Part shown: one piece after another, positions 1-10,020 of the stretch | How the letters are laid out: the number at the start of each line of letters is the position of its first letter | Numbering within the stretch: the first letter of the stretch is position 1 | Assembly (NCBI RefSeq): GCF_019320115.1 | Contig: NC_089584.1 | Location: 57,160,852-57,224,851 of the forward strand | Length of the DNA stretch: 64,000 nt | Origin: Miscanthus floridulus | Lineage: Eukaryota; Streptophyta; Magnoliopsida; Poales; Poaceae | Direction: 5' to 3' | Notes under the pieces: model-generated | What the model was told of the DNA's origin: nothing | The model's database searches: none | What the model saw: the letters and a program-made list of their open reading frames with translations, nothing else | Program-made: the position numbers and the translations under genes

Positions 1-2371
1 TGAAGACTATGGCCAACTCCAAGTGCACCACCTACAACAAGTTTATTAGCGATGCTTTGACCTAGGAAAACCATAACAATATGCATGCGATAGCTAAGGG
101 CTGCAAGAGGGCAATTGAGGTAGGTGCCTCTAGATCTTCATAGTCCAGAGCTCCTATAACAACTAGACCATAGTTTCGCCCACCTACACCTAAGTTCAGG
201 CCTCTGCCACCAAAATCTCAGAACAGCAGGCCTCAGAAGGTATTTCGTAAGGTGTTCACTATTGCCTTACCCAAAGGGAATGGCAGTCAAGGAAGCTCCA
301 TAGGACCTAGGAGTAATCAACCCTGCTACAACTGTAATCAAGTGGGTCATTGGGCCAAAGAATGCCCCCACCCTAAGAAGAACGGCAATTAGAATCAGAA
401 TAATCAGAGGCAGGCAAACTCAAGGGCACGTCCTGGATACGTGCACTATACTGCTATTGAGGAGGTGCCCACAGGAGAAGTTGTCATAGCTGGTATGTTT
501 CTTATTAACAAGCATCCTGCTATTGTTTTATTTGATTCGGGAGCTTCACATTCATTTATGAGCAAATCATTTGCATCTAGACATGATCAGAAAATAATTG
601 AAGTAAGCAAGGGTGGTTATAGTATAAGTTCAGCTGGGGCTACTACCTCTACAAATAAGATGGTTAGGAATGTGCTCATCTCTATATAAGAGAGGGATTA
701 TACGATGGATTTGATAGTATTGCCCGGATTATCTTTAGATGTGATCTTAGGCATGAAATGGATGAGTGATCATGGTGTTCTCATTAACACTAGCACTCGT
801 ACCATTATGTTGAGAGAACCAATGGGAGGTAATGCTTTCCTAGTACCACTGTCCTTAAATTTTGAACTCCAACACTTGGCTTGTGCTATCCAAACCACTA
901 CCCTTTGTGATATCCTAGTGGTTTGTGAGTTTCCTGATGTATTCACAGATGAGTTACTAGGTTTACCACCTGATAGGGATGTGGAATTTAAGATTGAGTT
1001 AGTGCCATGTACGACACCTATCTTAAGAAGTCCTTATAGGATGCCACCAAATGAGTTAGCAGAACATAAAAGTCAGCTACAAGATCTATTGGACAAAGGT
1101 CTCATTCAACCCAGTTCATCTCCATGGGGATGTCCAACATTATTTGTGAAGAAGGACAAGTCCTTGAGAATGTGTGTGGATTATAGACCGCTTAATGCGA
1201 TGACCATCAAAAACAAGTATCCTTTGCCTCACATCGACATCTTGTTTGATCAGTTGGCAAAAGCAAAGGTATTCTCCAGGATCAACTTGAGATTAGGCTA
1301 TCATCAGATAAAGATCAGGCTAGATGATATACCAAAAACTTCTTTTTCCACTAGGTATGGCTTATATGAGTATTTGGTTATGTCTTTCGGACTAACGAAT
1401 GCTCTGAACTCAACAACTTCATGTACCTGATGAATTCTGTATTCATGCCCAAACTCAACAAGTTTGTGGTAGTGTTTATTGATGATATATTGATTTATTC
1501 AGAGAATGAGGCAGATCATGCAGAGCATCTGAGGATTGTTTTATCTAGATTAAGGGAGCATAAGCTATATGCAAAGTTTAGCAAGTGTGAATTTTGGTTG
1601 AGCAAGGTACCTTTCTTAGGTCATATCTTATCTAGAGATGGAATATCGGTAGACCCATCGAAAGTACAAGAGGTCATGGATTAGAAGGCCCTGACTTTGG
1701 TTCATGAAGTTCGGAGTTTTCTAGGGTTAGCAGGATATTATCATTGTTTTATTCCGAATTTCTCCAAGATAGCTAAGCCTATGACTAGGCTACTTTAGAA
1801 AGATGAGAAATTCAAGTGGACACCAGAGTGTGAAGTAGCTTTTCACACACTAAGGACCTTGTTAACTACAGCTCGTGTTTCAGCACAACCCGACATTGAA
1901 AAGCCTTTCGATGTGTTCTGTGATGCATCAGGTGTAGGTTTGGGTTGTGTGCTCATGCAAGAAGGAAGAGTTATTGCATATGTTTCTCGGTAGTTGAGGA
2001 AACATGAAGTCAACTACCCTACTCATGATTTAGAACTTACAGCAATTGTTCATGCATTAAAGGTATGGAGACATTATTTGTTGGGCAATGTATGTCATAT
2101 ATATACGGACCATAAAAGTCTCAAGTATATCTCTACCCAACCTGAGCTGAATATGAGACAACAAAAATGGCTAGAGCTGATTAAGGACTACAATTTGGAA
2201 GTGCACTACCATCCAGGGAAAGCCAATGTTGTAGCCGATGCACTTAGTCAGAAATCTCATTACAACACTATGGAAGCATTGTTGGAAGATGGCTTTAATT
2301 TACTACATCCTATTATACTACATAATATCACTATCAATTGTTCACTTGAGAGTAAAATCATAGAACTATAG
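1..2371 (+). pseudogene. Decayed gag-pol polyprotein (zinc knuckle, PR, RT, RNase H)
   Basis: The reading frame starts inside gag. A CCHC zinc knuckle (C-x2-C-x4-H-x4-C) lies at 324-365. The aspartic protease active site Asp-Ser-Gly is at 534-542. Reverse transcriptase runs about 1000-1690 with its catalytic Phe-Ile-Asp-Asp at 1475-1486. The RNase H domain follows, with its Tyr-Thr-Asp-His-Lys region near 2102-2116. The frame is broken by in-frame TAG codons near 62, 140, 170, 388, 1681, 1798, 1993 and 2367, by TAA at 687-689, and by a frameshift near 1405-1420, where the sequence around the usual Asn-Ala-Pro-Ala is scrambled relative to Gypsy-2. The integrase is missing because element R interrupts the gene. 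Not functional. Confidence 0.85.
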
Positions 2372-2389
2372 AAGACAGATGTAGGTATA
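1..2389 (+). mobile_element. Gypsy-1: partial Ty3/gypsy chromovirus (Tekay/Del-like)
   Basis: Fragment of a plus-strand Ty3/gypsy retrotransposon covering the end of gag, protease, reverse transcriptase and RNase H. No LTR is present. The left end is cut by the window and the right end stops abruptly at 2389, where TGTCGG of a minus-strand LTR begins, so element R inserted here; GTATA at 2385-2389 is the candidate target duplication, its partner not being in the window. The proteins closely resemble those of Gypsy-2 on the other strand (25635-30046), which ends in a chromodomain; that is why I place Gypsy-1 in the same chromovirus lineage. The lineage name is inference. Confidence 0.85.
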
Positions 2390-3938
2390 TGTCGGTGTTT
2401 TGGACCGGTGGGCCCTCAACCAACTAGTGAAAATGTATTGCGTGCCCCTAATCCTGGATGGTGATGCAAAGAGACATAAGGTTTATACTGGTTCAGGCAA
2501 TAGATGCCCTATGTCCAGTCTAAGAGATCGATCTTGTATTCCTTGCACCGAGGTGCTTGTAGTAGGGGTTTACAAGCAGGGCAAGAGAGGGAGCTAGTCC
2601 CAGGTCTCTACGTGGAGCGGTGTGAATTGCTTGAGATGTTGATCTCAGGCAGTGGGGAAGCATGTGTATTATAGAGTGTTGTGCATTGCTTGCGCGTGTG
2701 TGTGTCTGAACACATCTATGTTCATCTATGCGTGAGTTCATGAACCCATGAGCTCGTGTGCTCATCTCTCTATGTCTCATGAGTCCCTAGAAATGGCCCT
2801 AGTCTCTCCCTTCTATAGTTGAAGGGGGGATAGGGGCGATACATGTGTTCGCTATGTGGCGTCTTGTGAGCGGAGGTGGCATGTTCGAGCCCTGTAGCTT
2901 GCCACTATGGCAGTATGGTCAACGGAGTGGCCTTGTCCTTGATGCACTAGAGCGACACGCTAGTCACGCCTGATCCTGTTCGACGCGGGAGCTCTAGTGA
3001 TAGCTTGACATAGGGCATGGCGGACGATGTGCCGGTCGCTGTATGTTAATAGCGTAAAGTGCCAAGGCTCAGTTGGGGCAGAGGTCGAACCATCGTGGGG
3101 GGCTCGGCAGGCATGAATCCCAAGGCTGTTGAGACCCTGAAGCAGATTACCAAGGCTCGAAGGGAGTAGTTGGTCCTATACACTAATTCTAAGGCTACAG
3201 GGACCAGGACTTGACTCCCCCCGCCGCACTGTCCTCAGAGTAGTTGGGGCTAGGTAGCATAATGCAGCACAAGTGTCAGTCATGGGCATAGTGCCGAGCA
3301 CAGCAGCCGGTAACCCCTACCCCACCCTATCCTAGACGGCATGGTGTTGATGTGACTCCTATCTTATCAGTCACTCCGCTGTGTCGAGCTATCGTCCTGC
3401 TGACGCTGTGGGAGTGGTTGGTCATGTTAATTGGACATGATGTTCTGTTAGGAAAATTGGTCGAGGCGGAGGCAATGGGGTTGTCACCAAGCCAGCCTTG
3501 AGCAAGGTGGAGAATCGGCACCTCGTATGAGGCTTTATGTGTGGGGCCTCAAGCAAGACGGGGAATCGGTTCCCCATCTGAGGCCTTACGTGCAAGGCCT
3601 CGTGCGAGACGGAGAATTGGTACCCCATCCGAGGCCTTACGTGCGGGGCCTTGAGTGAGATAGAGAATCGGTTCCCCGTCCGAGGCCTTACATGTGAGGC
3701 CTCGAGAGAGATGGAGAATTGGTACCCTATCCAAGGCCTTTCGTGCAAGGCCTCGAGCGAGATGGAGAATCGGTTCCCTGTCCAAGGCCTTACGTGCGAG
3801 GCCTCGAGTGAGGCGGAGAATCAGTAGCCTCAGACAAGGTGGGGGTTAGCCAGTAGTTGTCTCTTGGCTTTGATTTTGGTAGGGTCTAAGCGATTTTTTC
3901 AGTTTTCGCTTAGGGGACCCCTTTTACGGTACCCGACA
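2390..3938 (-). repeat. 3' LTR of element R (1549 bp)
   Basis: Bounded by TGTCGG at 2390 and CCGACA at 3938, the expected TG...CA inverted ends. The inner end is followed by a purine-rich tract on the minus strand, so this is the 3' LTR. Its content mirrors the LTR at 5759-7492: leader and R-U5 at 2390-2700, a TATA-like TATAGAAG on the minus strand near 2812-2819, and a 51-bp minisatellite at 3510-3831. It is 185 bp shorter than the F LTR, mainly because it has fewer minisatellite units. Confidence 0.85.
3510..3831. repeat. 51-bp minisatellite in R LTR (about 6 units)
   Basis: Six tandem units of 51 bp plus a partial one, each built on GAGAATCGG...GAGGCCTTACGTGC...GGCCTCGAGCGAGA. Because 51 is a multiple of three, the array is open in several frames and gives spurious repetitive ORFs on both strands. 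The same array in the F LTR has about ten units. Confidence 0.85.
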
Positions 3939-3956
3939 ATAGCCCCCGAGCCTCAG
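3939..3956 (-). other. Polypurine tract of element R
   Basis: On the minus strand the bases just before the 3' LTR read GAGGCTCGGGGGCTAT, the expected position and composition of a plus-strand primer. This fixes the LTR as the 3' copy. Confidence 0.6.
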
Positions 3957-5758
3957 GGAGAGTGTGAGCACTCTCCCTAAGGTTTTTATGAGACTTGGTT
4001 CGCGATAGCTCCTGGCGGGATGGTGTTTCATACTCGAGGCCATGGTGGGTGCGCGCGATTGCACCCACCGGGTGTAGCCCTCGAGGCCCTGGAGGAGTGG
4101 ATTTATTCCTTCAGGGGCTTTTCACGTGTTTGAGGGGTTTTATCGCATTTGCGGAGCCCACAAGTGCGAGTTCGGGTCGCTAGGTCTTGACTTGGTTGTA
4201 GGAAGAGCCCCCAAGCCTCTGCGTGGAGCAAGAGGGCGGTCAGGAGTTTCCCTATCTTTTTTGTGCGACCCTCACGCACCCTTTTTGTTTGGAAGGAGGG
4301 GTGGAGTATGCTAGGCTACCCTCAATGGGTGCCAGCAGTGACACCTTCGGTGAGCTGTTATTGGGTAAGTCCGAGTGGAGGCCCATGCCCCATTCGATAG
4401 AGGTTGGCTGGTGGTCTAGAGACGCACTCCAAAAGTACCAAAGGGCTTGTCTAGTGGGTCCTAGGCTGTTCGATTGGCCCCGGGTGCTCGATGCCTCCCT
4501 TCAGTGGGATCCCATTCAGAGACCTCCCTTCTAGTCTCAGACAAGACTTAGGGCATCCCGAGCAATCGTTTGCTCAGGCCTTGGCCATGTACGGGCTTGC
4601 CCATAGTCATCCCTCACTCTGTTGTCCTAGGGCGGCTGTTGAGACCCTCAAGGGCCGAGCCTTCGAACCCCTAGACCGTAACGGGCTTGATGCCCTTTAT
4701 TGTGTTTTGCCGTGCCTCCGAGTGTGAGCTCAGGTCGCTAGTATTCAACCTGGTTGCAGGAAGAGCCCTCGAGCCTCCTCACGGAGCGAGAGGGTGATCA
4801 GGAGTTTCCCTGTCTTTTTTGTGCGACCCTCGCGCATCCTTTTTGTCAGAAAGGAGGGCTTGTTTGTTGAGCCCTTGAGAGTGAGTTTGGGTCGCTGGGT
4901 CTCGGCTTGGTTGCAGGAAGAACCCCTGAGCCTCCACATGGAGCAAGAGGGCAATCAACAGTTTCCCTATCTTTTTTGTGTGACCCTCGCGCATCCTTTT
5001 CATTCAGAAGGAGGGATTGTTTGCTGAGCCCTCGAGTGTGAGTTTGGGTCACTGGGTCTCGGCTTGATTGCAGAAAGAGCCCTCGAGCCTCCGCATGGAG
5101 CGAGAGGGCGGTCAGGAGTTTCCCTATCTTTTTTGTGCGACCCTCACGCACCCTTTTTGTTTGGAAGGAGGGGTTGTTTGCTGAGCCCTCGAGTGCGAGT
5201 TTGGGTCGCTAGGTCTCTGCTTGGTTGCGGGGAGAGCCCCCGAGCCTCTGCACGGACCAAGAGTACGATCTGCAGTTTCCTTATCTTTTTTGTGCGACCC
5301 TCACGCATCCTTTTCATTCAGAAGGAGGGGTGGAGTATGCTAGGCTACCCTCGGTGGGTGCGAGAGGTGACACCTCTGGTGAGCTATTATCGGGTAAGTC
5401 CAAGTGGAGGCCCATGCCCCATTCGATAAGGGTTGGCTGGTGGTCCAGAGACGCACTCCAAAAGTACTACAGGGCTTCTCTAGTGGGTCCCAGGGCCGTT
5501 CGATGGGCCCCGGGGGCTCGGTGCCTCCCTACAGTGGGATCCCATTCAGAGACCTCCCTGCTGGTCTCAGACACGACTTAGGGCATCCCAAGCGATTGCT
5601 TGCTTGGGCCTCGGCCATGTATAGGCTCGCCCATAGTCATCCCTGACTCTGTTGTCCTAGGCGGCTATCGAGACCTTTGGGGGCCTAGCCTTCGAACCCC
5701 TAGATCGTAACGGGCTCTGTGCCCAGTTCCTTTGTCTAAAAGGAATCGGGTCGGGGAT
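3957..5758 (-). repeat. Repeat-rich 3' noncoding region of element R
   Basis: Noncoding stretch made of repeats. A unit of about 140-155 bp, recognisable by GGTCGCTAGGTCT...TTTGTGCGACCCTCACGCA, occurs five times, starting near 4164, 4724, 4880, 5037 and 5193. After the first and fifth copies comes a different block of about 420 bp (4306-4723 and 5332-5758). The whole is therefore a duplication with a period near 1029 bp, with three extra short units between the copies. The ORFs found here are shadows of the repeats. The second long block ends at the insertion point of F. Confidence 0.75.
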
Positions 5759-5874
5759 TGTCCGGTACCATAAAAAGGGGTCACCTAAGCGAAAACTGAA
5801 AAACTCACTTAGACCCTATCAAAATCAAAGCCAAGAGACAACTACTGGCTAACCCCTACCTTGTCCGAGGCTAC

Positions 5875-6393
5875 CGATTCTTCACCTCGCTTGAGGCCTC
5901 GCACATAAGGCCTCGGACGGGGTACCGATTCTCTGTCTCGCTCGAGGCCTCGCACGTAAGGCCTCGGATGGGGAACCGATTCTCTGTCTCGCTCGAGGCC
6001 TCGCATGTAAAGCCTCGGATGGGGAACTGATTCTCCGTCTCACTTGAGGCCTCGCATGTAAAGCCTCGGATGGGGAACCGATTCTCTATCTCGCTTGAGG
6101 CCTCGCATGTAAAGCCTCAGATGGGGAACCGATTCTCCGTCTCGCTCGAGGCCTCGCACATAAAGCCTCGGACGGGGAACTGATTCTCCATCTCGTGCGA
6201 GGCCTCGGACGGGGTATCGATTCTTCACCTCGCTTGAGGCCCCGCACATAAGGCCTTAGATGGGGTATCGATTCTCTGCCTTGCTCAAGGCCCCATGCAT
6301 AAGGCCTTAGATAGGGAACCGATGCTCCATATCGCTCAAGGCCCTGCATGTAAAGCCTCGGACAAGGTGCCGATTCTCCGCCTCGCTCGAGGC
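5875..6393. repeat. 51-bp minisatellite in F LTR (about 10 units)
   Basis: About ten tandem units built on CGATTCTCTGTCTCGCTCGA...GGCCTCGGATGGGGAAC, one of them shortened by 14 bp, ending in a partial unit. Units differ by a few substitutions. The R LTR has six units; four extra units minus the short one account for nearly all of the length difference between the two LTRs. Confidence 0.85.
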
Positions 6394-7068
6394 TAGCTCG
6401 GCAACAACCCCATCGCCTCCGCCTCGACCAATCTCCCTGATAGAATGTCACGTCCAACTAACACGACCAACCACTCCCACAACATCAACCAGACGAAGGC
6501 TCGACACAGCAAAGTGGCCGACGAGATGGGAAGTTGCATCAACACCATGCCATCTAGGATAGGACAGGGCAGGGGTTACTAGCCGTTGTGCTTGGTACTA
6601 TGCCCACGACTGACGCCCGCACTACACTATGCTACCTAACCCCTGCTCCAAGGACAACATGACATGGGGAGTCAAGTTTGAGTCACTATAGCCTTGGAAT
6701 CAGTGTGCAGGACCAACTGCTCCCTCTGAGCCTTGGCAATCCGCTTCAGGGTCTTGGTAGCCTCGGGATTCGTGCCCGCTGAGCCCCACACGATGGCTCG
6801 GCCTTGGCACCAACTGAGCCTCAGCTCTTTACACTGTCGACACATAGCAACTGGCACATCGTCCACCATGACCTGCGTCAAGCTATCACTAGAGCTCCCA
6901 CGTCGCATAGGATCGGGCATGATCGGCGTGTTGCTTTAGTTCATCAAGGACAAGACCGCTCTATCGACCATGCCGCCATAGTGGCAAGCTACAGGGCTTG
7001 GAAATGCCACCGCCACTCATAGGACGCTGTGTAGCAAACACATGTATCACCCCTATCCCCCCTTCAAC

Positions 7069-7076
7069 TATAAAAG
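7069..7076 (+). promoter_or_regulatory. TATA box of F LTR promoter
   Basis: TATAAAAG lies 424 bp before the LTR end, following the pyrimidine-rich CCCCCCTTCAAC. The same spot in the R LTR reads TATAGAAG on the minus strand (about 2812-2819). Likely the core promoter for the genomic RNA. Confidence 0.6.
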
Positions 7077-7492
7077 GGAGAGACCAGGGTCATTTCTAGA
7101 GACAGAGGAACATAGATAGATACTCACGAGACACGAGACACGAGCATGCGAGCTCATGGGTTCATGAACTCATGCGTAGACGATTAGATGAACACACGCT
7201 CAACACTCTATAATACGCACGCTTCCCCGCTACCTGAGATCAACATCTCAAGCAACCCACACCGCTCCACGTAGAGATCTAGGACTAGCTCCCTCTCTTG
7301 CCCTGCTTGTAACCCCCTACTACAAGCACCTCGGTGCAAGGAATACAAGATCGATCTCTCAGACTGGACGTAGGGCATCTATCGCCTGAACTAGTATAAA
7401 CCTTGTGTCTCTTTGCATCACCATCCGGGATTAGGGGCATGTAGTACATTTTCACTAGTTGGTTGAGGGCCTACCGGTCCAAAACACCGATA

Positions 7493-7512
7493 GTTGGTGC
7501 GCCAGGTAGGGG
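7493..7512 (+). other. Probable primer-binding site of element F
   Basis: GTTGGTGCGCCAGGTAGGGG sits immediately after the LTR, where the tRNA primer should pair. It is not the initiator-Met type used by the chromoviruses and the Copia element in this window. I cannot assign the tRNA without comparison. Confidence 0.5.
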
Positions 7513-7773
7513 TTCTACTGCGTGTTAGCTTCGTCATCCCAACAAGTTCTGGATGGCAAACCCTATACGACCACTGCGTCTCGACATGGTGATCTAGTTC
7601 GGGAGCCTAGAGTTCATGTCTCTAGGATGCAAGTATGATATGGTACTCCTCACACCAGAGCCCCACCGACTAGCAACGACGTCACACACTAGTAGCCCAG
7701 GCGTAGACGGTGCCCAGGCCACCGCTCTCGTCGTGCTCGCCAGGCATGATGTGGGCAAGACCACCCCGACACC

Positions 7774-10005
7774 GTGCAAGCTCAGGGCGATGCACCATGC
7801 TCCGCTGGTACCCAATGCCCGGCTGTTGGTATAGAGTCCCTGGTTGGGGACCTATCTAGCTTAAGCCTAAGCAAGGGAAAGGTGCTGGTGCCATGCAGCG
7901 ACACCCTGTCATCATGCTCTGCCCCACCACCTCCTGAGGAGTCGACTCCAGCAAAGCAAGGCCTGGTAATGGCACCATCCCCATACCCCTTCGGGTTGAC
8001 TAATGCCACCACCGCCTATGCTTCCACTCACCTAGAGCCCTCAGGACACCACCAATGCTTCGCCCTCGACCTCGATGCCACTACTTCGACCCACACCCAC
8101 ACTGACTCCTTGAAGGAGGATGAGGCATGGGCCAGAGCAGACTTCTCTAGGCTCCATGACCCTAAAGCCATGCGCCGCTTCCTGGCTGCGAGCGACTACT
8201 GCTTCAACTACTCTGACTCTGATGACGAAGGCACTTATGACCCCACTCGCAAGTGCTTCCACATCGAGCTTAGAATGCCAAGAGTGAGCAATGAGGGCGA
8301 AGGGGCAGGCAACTGCTCCCCGCACCATGAAGGGGTAGGCGACGCCACACCTCCACACGTCGAGCCCCTAGCAACACAGAATGAGAACCCCACCCATGAG
8401 GAACTTCAACGCCTTGACTTGGAGCAGCTCCGTGAGCTTTAGGCCAAGGTCAAACAAGACCAACTCCTGCTGCAACAGCTCCAAGACACTCTCGAGCAAG
8501 AGCAGCGGGGTCGCGACGATGGCGGAGCAGCCCAGTGGAGGGCTCGCGACGTCAATTGCCGCATCAACAATGATGAAGGGGGCGAGCAACCCCCTATCTT
8601 CAATCGCGCTAGCTAGAACATCGCGGCAGCAGCAATGCTACTCCAGATGATGCCTGAGCCCTCTACCATGGAGGGGTGATGGGCCCACGGCGAGCTCCAA
8701 GACCTCCTTGAGACTGCCGTGGTGCAGCAGGCCAAAAGTTCCACCTCTCGACGACACGGAGACGCATCGGAACTTCCCACAGCACCGCCTCAGCAGAATA
8801 GGGAGGCCTCGGTTCGTCCTGAGCCCACTCAGGCACCAATGGCCAATAGGGCCCCCACAGTGCACTATCGCCTTGGTGATCGAAATAAGGCATAAGGCGA
8901 CCATGAAGTGGTCAGCAGGCGATGGTGCCACGACAATGAGGGGCCCGCCCAAGGCTACCATCCGCACTGAGGTAGTTGCTATGATAGTGGGGAGGACTGT
9001 AGCCCTTCTCCTAGGCCACCTAGTCCTCGAGTCTTTAGCAGGGCCATCCACAGCGCTCACTTCCTAGCCCAGTTTTGGCAACCGGCCAACCTCACAAAGT
9101 ACAGCGGCGAGACCAACCCCGAGCTTTGGCTGGCCGATTACCACCTAGCTTGTTAGCTAGGCGATGCGGACGATGACCTGCTCATCATCCGCAACCTCCC
9201 GTTGTTCTTGTCAGACTCGGTGTGAGCCTAGCTCGAACACCTCCCTCCCTCATAGATCCATGACTAGCGCGACTTGGTAAAGGTCTTCGTCGGGAATTTC
9301 CAGGGCACATATGTGCACCCAGGAAACTCCTAGGACCTCAAGAGTTGTCGCCAGGGGTCAGACGTGTCTCTCCGAGACTTCATCCGACGCTTCTCCAAGC
9401 AGTGCACCAAGTTGCCTAGCGTCGGTGACTCAGAAATTGTCCAGACGTTCCTCTCTGGCACCTCCTGCCAGGACCTGGTCCAAGAGTTAGGCCAAAACGT
9501 ACCAGCCATGGCAGCCGTGCTCCTCGACATCGCCACCAACTTCACCTCAGGTGAAGAGGCTATTGGGGCCATCTTCCCCGATAACGATGCCAAGGGGAAG
9601 CGGAGGGACGAGCCCCCTAGGGCCTCAGCTCCAAGGGAAGCAGGAGGTCCTCGAGGCCGGTCTAGTTGCAGCCATAGATCACAAGAATCCCCGAGGCCCC
9701 AAAGGCCTCAGGCTCTTCGACGATATGCTTAAGAAACCCTGCCCTTACCACCAGGGCTTAGTGAAGCACACCCTCGAAGAGTGCACCATGCTCTGGCATT
9801 ACTATGCCAAGCTCAGACTCCCCAACGATGATGCCAAAAGGAGGGACGCCGACGATAGGGACGACAAAAAGGACGATGGGTTCCCCGAGGTGCACAACGC
9901 CTTCATGATCTTTGGTGGGCCTTCAGCATGCCTCACGGCACGCCAGCGAAAGAGGTAGTGCCGGGAGGTCTTCTCGGTGATGGTGGCCACTCCCGGTACC
10001 TCGAC
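7774..10005 (+). pseudogene. Decayed gag of element F
   Basis: The first 222 codons (7774-8442) are open: a low-complexity, Pro/Ser-rich and acidic N-terminus. The conserved capsid core begins near 9040 and includes the segment around Tyr-Ser-Gly-Glu-Thr-Asn-Pro-Glu-Leu-Trp (9106-9132). It continues in the same frame through 9364-9640, then in the +1 frame to about 10000 with a Cys-Pro-Tyr-His...Glu-Cys motif near 9739-9783, probably a degenerate zinc knuckle. I count in-frame TAG near 8440, 8614, 9154, 9229, 9253, 9265 and 9331, TGA near 8677, 8968 and 9223, and a single TAA at 8893. Two compensating small indels (about 9640 and 10000) explain the frame change. Confidence 0.75.
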
Positions 10006-10020
10006 TAGTCTCAGGAGGCG

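Larger units (their letters stand above)
2390..5758 (-). mobile_element. Element R: 3' end of a minus-strand Tat-type Ty3/gypsy element
   Basis: Read on the minus strand this is 3' internal sequence (5758 to 3939), a polypurine tract (about 3955 to 3939) and a complete 3' LTR (3938 to 2390). It belongs to the same family as element F: the LTRs share ends, promoter region and a 51-bp minisatellite. Its 3' internal repeats (4306-4723 and 5332-5758) match, in inverted orientation, the segment after the antisense gene of F (18665-18968). The element stops at 5758, exactly where F's 5' LTR starts with TGTCCGG. I infer that F inserted into R and that the rest of R was later lost with the 3' end of F. 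Confidence 0.75.
5759..7492 (+). repeat. 5' LTR of element F (1734 bp)
   Basis: Starts TGTCCGGTACC at 5759 and ends CACCGATA at 7492; the R copy ends CGACA there, so the terminal CA has mutated to TA. It contains the 51-bp minisatellite (5875-6393), a TATA box (7069-7076) and a transcribed R-U5 part. A probable primer-binding site follows directly, which makes it the 5' LTR. It pairs as an inverted repeat with 2390-3938. Confidence 0.88.

Noticed and set aside
4223..5581. Several overlapping ORFs with repeated peptides
   Set aside because: They are the same noncoding repeat units read in different frames, with no conserved start or family.
3510..6393. CRISPR-like regular repeats
   Set aside because: Units are contiguous with no unique spacers, lie inside plant LTRs, and have no cas genes nearby.
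5875..6457. Repetitive minus-strand ORFs (Arg/Gly/Leu repeats)
   Set aside because: They are translations of the 51-bp minisatellite, which stays open because 51 is a multiple of three; the R LTR gives similar ones at 3422-3785.
2390..7492. Inverted LTR pair as an autointegration product of one element
   Set aside because: The LTRs differ in minisatellite copy number and sequence, and the 5758/5759 junction is an exact LTR start within homologous 3' sequence; nested insertion of two copies is simpler.
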